DNA from: Lingula anatina
Taxonomy: Eukaryota; Brachiopoda; Lingulata; Lingulida; Lingulidae
Reading direction: 5' to 3'
NCBI RefSeq assembly: GCF_001039355.2
Contig: NW_019775411.1
Span: forward strand, 208,703-272,702
Length of the DNA: 64,000 nucleotides
Shown here: positions 55,303 through 64,000 of the stretch, piece by piece
Numbering within the stretch: the first letter of the stretch is position 1
Layout: the number at the start of each line of letters is the position of its first letter
Translations under genes and position numbers: made by a program
The notes under the pieces: model-generated
Database searches by the model: none
The model's input: the letters and a program-made list of their open reading frames with translations, nothing else
What the model was told of the DNA's origin: nothing

Positions 55303-58300
55303 GTAAGATCTTTTTTCATATTAAAAAATATTTATATTTCTATTAGGTTTATGTATCTCATATAATTGTATGTCTCATAAAAATCTTTCTGTTAGGTTTA
55401 TATATATATCATATGTTCAAGACATAAATGGACAGAGAAAAAAATTATACTTTTTGCAAATGCTTGACTACATTTTGAACAAATTGTTACAGAGTCACTG
55501 ACAATATAGTGCATGTAGTATTATGATTAAGCACCCCGCACATGGTGAGCAATTGGCGCGCACCACTTGCGCTGCGCCAGATGCTCGCACTCCTCAGCTC
55601 CCTGCAAACACTACGCTCTTTGCTCAGCAGAGGTGCCTCCAGGCCTGCCCCTATCGGACGCACCATGAACTGTGGGATCATGTGATTAAGGAAACATTAC
55701 ATATTGATTTTTTTTCTGAAAGTAATGGAAAATGGTGACCACATTAATCAATCAGACTAACTATAACTGTGAACATTTTTGTTGACTTCACTATAGGGGC
55801 TGCCATTTTTCTTTGTTTCCGGCTACCGGCACATGTGCATTGTTGGCATGACTTGAGCAATCGGCGCTTGCACCCCGCACTCGCTGAGCCATTTGCCTCA
55901 AGAGGCCAAAAATATTAAACACGTGAGAGGCAAAAATCTCACCAAAGTACCTCCGCAATTGGTGAGAAAACGGTGCTGCACAAGTGGCGCGCGCCAATTG
56001 CTCACCGTGTGCGGGGGGCTTTATGTGTGCTATAGCACCTCATATTACATAAAAAAAAGTGTAAAAATCACAACTGAGGTCTATAAATATGTATTTGCTT
56101 AACGTTAAGTCATTTTATTTTTTGCCTGTTATTCCTTTCCAGGTATGGCCTATGCCTTGCTAGCCAAGATGCCCCCAATAGTGGGACTGTATGTGTCCTT
56201 TTTCCCCGTGCTTATGTATTTCTTCTTTGGAACCTCAAAACATATCTCCATTGGTGAGTATGTTGCACAGAATTATCAGTTTATATGTTGGTTTTCATAC
56301 CCAACCATAAAATGTAATTAAGCATCTAATTTGCAGGACCCATTCTGATGGTTGTGCACTTTTAAGAACAAAACTGCAGAATTGACTACCAAAATCTACA
56401 ACCATTTCAGTATATAATAATATATCAAACATTCATTCCGTTTGTTTGCACAGCATGTGTAATGAAATTGTGGATGTTATAGATCAAACTGGCAGCTCAC
56501 CTGCAATTAACTCTTGCCACATCATGTTGTTAACAATGCAAAGACCCCATTGGGATCTGGCCTAGACCAGTTAGGAACTGGACTAGATTGGGATCTGGCC
56601 TATGACTTTTATATCAGAACTCCCTTCTTGATACTTAGTAAGTCTGTTCTGTTGACCCTCATTCTCCCAAGGCAGCATATAGTCCCAAGTAGTCCCTGTT
56701 TACATACATATGCGGCTGATAAGGTATAATCACATTGTCCAGTGTTATACTGTGGTGATTTAATTGCACTCACCAGCTTTGTGCAAATATCTGATTAATG
56801 CCCAAAACTTTCCCCTAAGCAAAGAGAACAGGAGGCAAGCCAAGGTTAATTGATTTTTTTTTTTTTTTTTTTTTTTGGGGGGGGGGGGGTTATTGCTGTA
56901 TTCATTACAATGAGCACATAGTTGTTCCAAGAGTTGTAAAGTACAGTTACTGTGTCATAATGTCAGGACTATAATTAAGCCATCTAAACATGTTGGCATG
57001 ACAGACATACAGTAATTAGGGACAGCAATATTGAACTGAAATGAATAGAACATACTATATTAAAACAAAAGAAAATGTTTTTTTTTCTAATGCTTTCAGT
57101 GCTTCTGACTAAAAAAGTGCATACTCTGTCAAGATTTCAATTATAATATTAACTCAGTTCAATTCCTTTGAAGGCCCATAAACTTGATTTAGTTGTCTTT
57201 ATGTGTACAAACAGAATGTTGAATTGCTGATAACCCAGATAATATGCAAACAGTTCAATTATGTGTGGAGTCATAAACTATGGTATGATTTGGAAACCTT
57301 GTACATATATAGCTTATTCAAGCAGTACTTGACAAAATCAGTGATTGGTACTCCAAGCACACTGCAATGGAGCATTTATTATAGTTTGCATGCTACTGGG
57401 TCCTACAGGGTGACCCTCCCCCCCCCCTCCCCCCCCCAAAAAAAAAAAAAAAAAAATTGGGGGGGGGGGGGTCACCCTGTACCAGCTGCATGTCAGATTC
57501 AAGATTGTACATGCAGATTTTATTCATTTATTTAACCGTTTTCTTTTCTTTTTTATTTAGATGTTTTTATTTTTATACATCATTGGCATGGTTAAATTCA
57601 AATGCTGGCATTTCTTCACCATATCCCCTGGCAGCTGTGAGATATGCCAAGTGGACCCACATATTTAAAGGGATAATAACTCTTCGTATGAAGTCTATGT
57701 TTCACGACAAAAACATTGTGCACAACTCATAGAAATAAGATATATTCGGTTTTACGACAAAAACGACAGTTATAGCTATTATTCTGATATCTGAACTGGT
57801 CTTCAGACCACGTGACCTCCATTGATGGCTATACTCTGTTATAATCTCTTAAGAGATTTTAACAAAAAACCAAACTTTTTAGAAAAAAAACAGGGACTAA
57901 CTTTGAATGTAAAAATGGATTCATTAACCATTGGTAAGTATGGGAAAATTGTTGTTTACTCCAGGAAAATTCATTTTTTAGCCAAAACAAAGAGTTATTA
58001 CCCCTTTAATGTTTGCCTTGGTATTCATGTGAATAAAGACAAAATTTTCAAATTCATTTTTAATAATTGTCTAAATTGAAAAGACTAATTTTAAACACTT
58101 CTATACAAGGCATGAGAAGCATACACAGATATACCAGCAACAATTAAAGGAACCATCTTAGATATTTTACTTCTCTGCATATGTAAATCTATCTTAAACT
58201 AAAAGGCGTGGTTTCTATTTTCAATATAATATCATGAGAATAATGTGTACATGGTAAAATGTATAACATATCAGAATGTTTTCATTATTCCATCATAATT

Positions 58301-60386
58301 GTTTAAGAGTTTTGTAGGTGCATCTACTCTGCTTTGATTACATACTGAGCAAATTAAAAGTACATAACAGGTGTCTGTTGGCATGGCAGAAAAGATATTT
58401 TTAATAGGTCAGTTGATGTAGCTCGTTTCATTTCAAGTGATTACCCCAGGTGTTTGCACTCATTGACACCATCTCTCCTGATTTTTAACCAGATGATTGA
58501 CAAGTGACAGTTCAATGAACAGGCCAAAACAGGCCAATTAACATCAGTTTAGTTGTTCATTTCATCATAATGCATGTAAACAGCTTTTTTCATCCTGATA
58601 TTTCACTAGGAGGATCACCTTTCTATTGGAAGATTAATACTATATGGTTAATATTTATGCTAATTGACTTCAGAAGACGTGAATCCTTTGATTGTTGCTG
58701 GTATATCTGTATACTTTATATCAGCTGCTCATTTTGCAAAAAGAATATAAAAGAGAATTATTCAGGATGGGATTTTAAAAATGGAAACCAAAAAGGCAGA
58801 GGAAAAAAATTAAGAAAAAAAAAAGCAAACTGATGAATATTTAGAGAATAAAAAAAATATAATAAAATAATCAATCAACCAATCCAGGGCTGACTGTTAC
58901 ACAATGATGGGGAAAAAAAACCTCCCTGAGCTGTCTTTTGCAGGTACCAGTCCTAAGCCTGGCTTGGCCAGGTAGGTCCTAGATGGTGTTGGAGATCCCT
59001 TCATCTGGTCTTAAGTTGGCCTGCTGTCTTGCCTTTCACCTCCGTGTACACTCTGTTGTTTTGATGGTCCAACAATGGGTTTTAATTCTTTCCAAAAGTA
59101 ACAGGCCTACCCAACTACCAGACTCAGCACCGAATGATCCTGAATTCACCGGTAGATCAGACCACACTACCCGTTTTCAAGGTGTGAGTCAGTACGCATT
59201 ACACAGTATCATACCCTGAACAAATTTTGAGTGGTGATGCAATGCTTTTCAACCCCGCTGAGAATCGTCATTATCACATCGCGTACTAGGCAAGAGCGGT
59301 GTCGCGTCTGATACTGTGAAATGCGTACTGATACACAACTTGCCGAGTCTGGTAGTTGGGTAGGCCTGAGTAAGACCCACCTGAGAAAAGAAAAAACTAA
59401 AATGAGACGGTATAAAAAGATTAGCAGTGAGTTTGTACTAGTAAATCTTCATCTGAAAGTCCAATCATTTATTAATTTAAGTAGTGGAACACATAATTTA
59501 AAATGATGCCTCTCCAAAAAAGCCAAAGATTTTGTCTGAAAACATGCCCAACAGTGATATTGCTGCTGGACATCCCAGGAATGAAACTGCAATTTTGAAG
59601 AAAATTTGTCCTTTGTCAACCAATCTACTAATACATGAAATTTGACATTTAAATCGGAAAACAATCTTAACAGGTATTTAAAAAAAAAAAGGAAAACTAA
59701 AACACTCAAGTCTGAAGTGTCCTGGTGTCATGACATCCTAAAATGATTTTAACTGAATATTCACACAAATCTTTAATGAAAAAGACACCATAATGATAAA
59801 AGTTGTACCAAGAACTTCTGTACATTGTAAACATGGATAATGATGAAAGGGAGAGTGGGGTTTCACTCCTCATATCTACAAAGCAGCAGGGTTACAATAA
59901 AGTATCAGTACATAAATGGCCTGTAGATATAGTAATCTCTGTAACATTTTAAACAGAGCCTGCTTGTGGATTTTTTTCTTTTTTCCCCTAAAACCAAGTT
60001 TCAATTATGTTAAAATCCATATCCACCATATAACTACCAAATAAAATCAGAATAAATCTTGGGTATAACTGCGCAAGTAGTAGAATCGTCCCTTGTTGTT
60101 TCCCTCACTTAATACTATTATGCTTACACTTCAAAATTTTGGGTTTTTCAGGCACATTTGCTGTGATCTGCCTGATGGTGGGAGAGTCGGTGGTGAGAGA
60201 GACAGGGGACCTGGAAGCTTTAGTCACAGACTCTGTACCAGGGGGCAATGGCACAAATGGTTCTCTCACATCCGGTGACAGCAGTGGGATAACTAGCGAG
60301 GAACTGGACAACAAGAAGATTGAAATAGCCACAGCATTAACACTGTTGGTGGGATTGTGGCAGGTTTGAATCATTGTTGGAGACAT

Positions 60387-60447
<61 letters not shown>

Positions 60448-63400
60448 ACTGAAGTAAATAACTAAAATTTATACATGTACATTTAATGGAATGATCCTTT
60501 TGATATTCAGAACACAAGGATTGAGATTCAATGCACTTATACCCAGTATGGTACGTTGCATTTCAGATTACCATGGGTATCTTTCGTATGGGATTCCTGA
60601 CTATCTACCTGTCTGACGCACTGATCAGTGGGTTCACCACCGGCGCAGCCTGTCATGTGTTCACCACACAGGTGAAATATGTGTTTGGACTCCATATTCC
60701 ACGTTCCTCCGAGCCTTTCAAGATTATAAAGGTGAGTTGTAATAGTCCATGAGAGATTTATTTTTCATTTGCAAAGTTCAGCCTCTATTGATACCATATC
60801 CTAATTCTAATGCCAACTATTTGTTTACTTGGCTTCTACTTAAATTGGTTGGCCCATCTCTTACTCGGAGGGGGGGGGGGGGTTATTTCAGCATAGGAAG
60901 TCTGTCTAAAAGCATTGGACTGTGTTTTATCACAGAATGATTAATCAGGTAGTTTATTGTAATGGGTTGTACCATGTTAACAACATTAATCCTTGTTTCA
61001 GACCTATGTCAGTATTTTCTCCAACATAACCAAGACCAACTTTGCAGCTGTTATCATCTCTGTGACCTGCATCCTGTGTCTTGCTCTGGTAAAGGAGTGT
61101 ATCAATGCCAGGTACAGATCCAGGATGAAGATGCCAGTGCCTATAGAACTTATTGTGGTAGGTGTGACGGGATCATTGTGACTGTGCTAGCTGTTATTAG
61201 ATGTGATTGTGCTGATGTTGTTGTATCAGACATGGGGAAACTCAGTCGATGTTGCAGACTCTCTCCTGTTGAAAGATAAATATTGCGGTGTCTGCCAAGA
61301 TATTTCAAGCCCAAATACTTAGCAAGACATAATGAATCCATGGTATTGGGGTCAAAATAATGCTTCTCTGATTGTTCATTTCCCTAAAATTCATCTGAAC
61401 AGCTATGAAATTATGTTTAAAATTTTCAAAAGCATAAACTGTTTGTTGAAAAATTATCTTGTAAGAGTGGTGATTAACAAGTTATTTAATCAAAATGACT
61501 GGTTTGACTTTCCTGTTGCTATTCAACTAGGGGACAAGTTTCTCCATTTCTCTGTTATGTAACTGACGTGACATTGCTTTTCCAAGTGTCAGTTTTGGTG
61601 CAGGAACATTGACATTGTTTTCTGATGTACCTCAACTACTCACAATTTACAGTTACTTATTAACTCATTCTTATATAGCATTGTAAGTTTTTCTCTTAAT
61701 TTTGTTCATTTTATGTGAATAGTTATCTTATATTTGAAATTAAGAGTGTGCATAGATAATATAACATATCATATAATACATTAACCTTTAGGAGCATTCC
61801 CTCTTAATTGAGTATTTGGTGTGTTATGTAATTTTCAGTGTTTTAATTTCTGTTGCTCTCTTGTAGGTAGTATTGGGTACTTTGGTTTCCTATCTTGCCA
61901 AGCTGCATGAGAATTTCAATGTTACTGTGGTTGGCCATATTCCAACAGGGTTAGTAGAGATATAGGGGAAGTTGATTAACATATTGGATAAAATATGACC
62001 CAAACAATAGCTGGGAAGCCTTAACAAATATGTACATGTTGTGTTACATGTTTTGTACGCAGAACATTACTAATGAAGTGCATGTCATTTATTGCTTGAT
62101 GGTGATTTTTGTATTATTTTAATCACAAGTGTCTGCCATCATGAAGAGAAAGTCTCAATTGTAAAACAGTAAATTCTTGAAAAACCAACTAGTATTGAAC
62201 AGATAAGAAAGGGTTGGTGAAAGTGGAATTTGTTTCTCAGTGTTTTATATTTAGATACTTTATATATAACTTTATTTCAATATTGTGCTACAGGATCCCA
62301 GCTCCCAAAGTGCCCCCCACAGAACACATGGGGGCCCTGATAGGGGACTCGTTTGCTGTCGCTATTGTAGCCTTCAGCATCTCGGTGTCCATGGGGAAAC
62401 TGCTGGCCAGGAAGCATGATTACGAGGTGACACCAAATCAGGTCAGGAGAAAGTTTTGTTTCAGGCCACATGTCCAATTTAGTTTGTGGTGGCTTAACTT
62501 GATGTTTGCTTTCTCTGCAGGCCATGTGATTCTACAGGAGATCAGTGTTACAGTATGGGACTTGCTTCAATTTTAGATAACCTAGAGGGAGATCACATTT
62601 AATGGATTGGATTCCTATGGTCAGAATTCCTAATTATACAGTATTCTTAGATAGCGTGCATTAAGTTCATCTGCAACAACAACATTGGAAATGGGCCTTT
62701 GTACTGCCAATCTTAATCCAAGCATTACGTCTGCATTACACATCATCCATGAAAATGACTTTTCTTCATGTAATTTAATCTTCTGTGGTGATGTTGTTAT
62801 AACTAAAAAAGTGTATGGAGACCTCCTCCAAGACAAATAATGAGCCATTAATTAAGTAATGAATCATCACCCAAGTCTAATCAGCCCATTTCTGAGCTAT
62901 CCTGAAATATCCTGAAAATCCATCAATGACTTTCTGAGTTAGGATGGTGAGGAATGAACAAACAAATAGAGGTAAAAAAAACTTATCTCTTTTGGTGGAG
63001 ACAATAATTTTAGGAATTGGTCCAATATATTTCAGCTAAATCTAATTTTTTTTCTCCAGGAGTTGGTTGCCTATGGCCTAATGAACATTTTCAGCTCTTT
63101 CTTCAACTGTTTCGCAGCATGTGCCTCCCTGAGCAGAAGTTTGGTTCAAGACAATGTGGGAGGAAGAACACAGGTGATATGGACTTAGGAGCTTGTATCA
63201 AAATAGATGACAGTGGACACAAAAAATTTTGTTCTACTTTTTTATACAGACACTGTATTTGTCTAAGTAGCTTCTGATTACCTGTGTCTGTCTGTATTGT
63301 CACTATGATAGCTGTCTTTATTATTCTTCAGTACTAAGATGATAACAAAGGAAAGATCTTAATGAATATACTGATAAAAAAACATGACAAATTATATGTT

Positions 63401-64000
63401 ATGTGAAATAATTGAATAAATGGATGATATGCATATCAATTTTTTCAACAGACATTAATGTATGTGCTTTGATTTATGCATTATGGAAATAGCTGTCATT
63501 TCTAATATTTGAATCCAAGAATCAAGGTTGTGTGAAAATGGACACTGTTTATTTTCTTCAGCATATCTACATTTTAAAGATATTTTGCTTTCATTTGCTT
63601 CTCTGTTTCAGCTGGCTGCTGTGTTCTCCAGTGTACTCATCTTAATTGTCCTCCTTGTCCTGGGACCACTCTTCCAAACATTGCCAAATGTGAGTTCTTT
63701 GGATTCCTATAAGACAGAAGATTTTAATGCAATAGTAAAGTTCATTTTCACATAGAATCTGAGCTTAGTGTGTTAGTGTGTGTGTGTTTTTGTGTGTGTG
63801 TGTTTTTGTGTGTGTATATGATATTTTTTCTAACAAATTTGTAATTTGTGCTCACTATGATTGTAATAAGCTCTCCAACAGAAATCGATTTAAAGACATG
63901 GAAGAAGTTAAGGATAACAGATTAGAGGCTGGTTTAACAAAAGATTTTATCATAAAAATTTATTTAAACTTTTTAAACCAAACCTTTGGTCTACAGGCCT
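54891..64000 (+). CDS. SLC26-family anion transporter, 5' part (prestin/SLC26A6-like)
   Basis: SLC26 proteins are plasma-membrane anion exchangers or channels (chloride, bicarbonate, sulfate, oxalate). Coding exons are 54891-55302, 56143-56253, 60152-60363, 60567-60731, 61002-61157, 61867-61949, 62294-62441, 63060-63173 and 63612-63689; a tenth begins at 63997. The sum is 1479 bases, 493 codons, all in phase with GT..AG. The protein has an N-terminal cytoplasmic domain with VERPVYN, as in SLC26A5/A6 (RPIF/RPVY), the entry [81 protein letters not shown] and [18 protein letters not shown]. The last motif holds the Ser-Arg pair at the anion site of prestin. The STAS domain and C-terminus lie outside the window. 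Substrate and paralogue cannot be told from this. Confidence 0.95.
55303..56142 (+). other. SLC26 intron 1, largely an inverted-repeat element
   Basis: The intron is 840 bases and more than half of it is the element at 55528-56022. Acceptor TTCCTTTCCAG ends at 56142. Confidence 0.85.
55528..56022. mobile_element. MITE-like element with long terminal inverted repeats, about 0.5 kb
   Basis: The left end reads CCCGCACATGGTGAGCAATT then GGCGCGCACCACTTG. The right end in reverse complement reads CCCGCACACGGTGAGCAATT then GGCGCGCGCCACTTG, arms of about 40-45 bases with few mismatches. A partial third copy (TTGCACCCCGCACTCGCTGAG) is inside at about 55867. The element is much more GC-rich than its surroundings. 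No transposase; target-site duplication not certain. Confidence 0.85.
56143..56253 (+). CDS. SLC26 exon 2: TM1-TM2 region
   Basis: Encodes [52 protein letters not shown] is the sulfate transporter family signature region. Donor GTGAGT at 56254. Confidence 0.95.
57404..57481. repeat. Inverted repeat with C-run, A-run and G-run core
   Basis: TACAGGGTGACC at 57404-57415 is the exact reverse complement of GGTCACCCTGTA at 57470-57481. Between them lie about 20 cytosines (one T), about 20 adenines and 13 guanines, so C and G runs can lengthen the stem. It may be a tiny palindromic element with homopolymer expansion. Confidence 0.85.
59101..59370. mobile_element. MITE-like element with two nested inverted repeats, 270 bases
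   Basis: The left arm at 59102-59129 begins CAGGCCTACCCAACTACCAG; the right arm at 59341-59368 is its reverse complement with one mismatch. A second inner pair, AGTCAGTACGCATTACACAG (59187) and its reverse complement at 59307-59334, has few mismatches. No coding capacity. Confidence 0.85.
60152..60363 (+). CDS. SLC26 exon 3: TM3, glycosylated extracellular loop, TM4 start
   Basis: Encodes [19 protein letters not shown], an acidic loop with [13 protein letters not shown] (two adjacent N-glycosylation sequons, NGT and NGS), then [16 protein letters not shown]. Prestin has a similar paired-sequon loop at this place. Donor GTTTGA at 60364, phase 0. Confidence 0.94.
60392..60445 (+). repeat. GA microsatellite, 27 units
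   Basis: Pure (GA)n tract beginning 28 bases after the exon 3 donor. Confidence 0.96.
60567..60731 (+). CDS. SLC26 exon 4
   Basis: Encodes [40 protein letters not shown] and [15 protein letters not shown]. The [15 protein letters not shown] stretch is a conserved transmembrane segment of the family. Acceptor GCATTTCAG, donor GTGAGT; 55 codons, phase 0 at both ends. Confidence 0.95.
61002..61157 (+). CDS. SLC26 exon 5
   Basis: Encodes [40 protein letters not shown] and [12 protein letters not shown], a membrane helix followed by the cytoplasmic K..MPVPIEL turn (prestin: KLPAPIPLEF). Acceptor TTGTTTCAG, donor GTAGGT. Confidence 0.95.
61158..61866 (+). other. SLC26 intron 5
   Basis: About 700 bases, AT-rich. 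No feature beyond the splice sites is seen. Confidence 0.6.
61867..61949 (+). CDS. SLC26 exon 6
   Basis: Encodes [18 protein letters not shown] and VTVVGHIPT plus two bases. VVGxIPxG is a family motif. Acceptor CTTGTAG ends at 61866, donor GTTAGT at 61950, phase 2. Confidence 0.93.
62294..62441 (+). CDS. SLC26 exon 7
   Basis: Encodes [18 protein letters not shown] then [20 protein letters not shown] and [11 protein letters not shown], one of the best conserved helices of SLC26 (prestin: [24 protein letters not shown]). Acceptor GCTACAG, donor GTCAGG. Confidence 0.95.
62442..63059 (+). other. SLC26 intron 7
   Basis: About 620 bases, AT-rich, no feature recognised apart from the acceptor TTTTTTTCTCCAG. 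Confidence 0.6.
63060..63173 (+). CDS. SLC26 exon 8: SLSRSLVQ anion-site segment
   Basis: Encodes [20 protein letters not shown] and [18 protein letters not shown]. The Ser-Arg of LSRS corresponds to Ser398-Arg399 at the anion-binding site of prestin. 38 codons, donor GTGATA. Confidence 0.95.
63612..63689 (+). CDS. SLC26 exon 9
   Basis: Encodes [20 protein letters not shown] and FQTLPN, a transmembrane helix. Donor GTGAGT at 63690. Confidence 0.94.
63773..63818 (+). repeat. Interrupted GT microsatellite
   Basis: GTGTGTGTGTGTTTTTGTGTGTG and a second similar run, in SLC26 intron 9. Confidence 0.85.
63997..64000 (+). CDS. SLC26 exon 10, first bases only
   Basis: GGTCTACAG ending at 63996 is a fair acceptor in the right place, and GCCT would begin with alanine after LPN (the family has LP.AVLAAI or similar). 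Too short to prove. Confidence 0.45.

Larger units (their letters stand above)
56254..60151 (+). other. SLC26 intron 2, 3.9 kb
   Basis: Contains a T/G homopolymer pair (56848-56890), a perfect-arm hairpin with C, A and G runs (57404-57481) and a MITE-like element (59101-59370). The open frames in it are not coding by context. Confidence 0.65.

Noticed and set aside
57203-57732. Two overlapping plus-strand frames in SLC26 intron 2
   Set aside because: They run through the C/A/G homopolymer hairpin and have no family similarity or splice fit.
60105-60449. 114-residue minus-strand frame opposite SLC26 exon 3
   Set aside because: It is the shadow of a real exon plus the GA microsatellite read as a Ser-Leu repeat.

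Overview
The window is nuclear DNA of an invertebrate animal. It is AT-rich, with intron-rich genes, canonical GT..AG splice sites, microsatellites and short inverted-repeat elements. The gene families and the strong difference between haplotypes fit a marine lophotrochozoan such as a mollusc, but nothing here fixes the species. It is draft assembly: four single N characters (1238, 11508, 26400, 29877) mark contig joins, and every long duplication in the window begins or ends at one of them.

Region 1 (1-34060, plus strand) holds the 3' part of an L-type voltage-gated calcium channel alpha-1 subunit gene (CaV1; CACNA1C/D/S family). The coding exons run from the end of transmembrane segment IVS6 through the EF-hand, pre-IQ and IQ regions and the distal regulatory tail to a stop at 31170. 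The tail ends in a class I PDZ ligand (ITTV). Exons 2-10 occur twice (1239-11507 and 12751-23017). Exons 12 and 13 occur twice within a second cluster of overlapping contigs (24479-32360). I read these as uncollapsed haplotypes or unmerged contig ends, not as real tandem duplication. The simplest haploid path is 1-1237, then 11509-26399 merged into 29878 onward; 1239-11507 and 26401-29876 are redundant. This path gives a 667-residue tail in phase throughout.

Region 2 (about 34080-49755, minus strand) holds a complete coding sequence for a vestigial-like 4 (VGLL4 / Drosophila Tgi) transcriptional cofactor, five coding exons and 353 residues. It begins with METPLDVLSRAAS and carries three TEAD-binding Tondu-type motifs. 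It is convergent with the calcium channel gene, and the two candidate poly(A) signals lie 55 bases apart.

Region 3 (49756-54890) is a divergent intergenic interval with repeats and no recognised gene. Region 4 (54891-64000, plus strand) holds the 5' part of an SLC26-family anion transporter (prestin/SLC26A6-like): nine complete coding exons, the first bases of a tenth, 493 codons in the window. The C-terminal STAS domain lies beyond the right edge.

The genes are unrelated in function: membrane calcium entry, Hippo/TEAD transcriptional control and anion transport. In human, CACNA1D, SLC26A6 and VGLL4 all lie on the short arm of chromosome 3, so their linkage here may be an ancient syntenic remnant.
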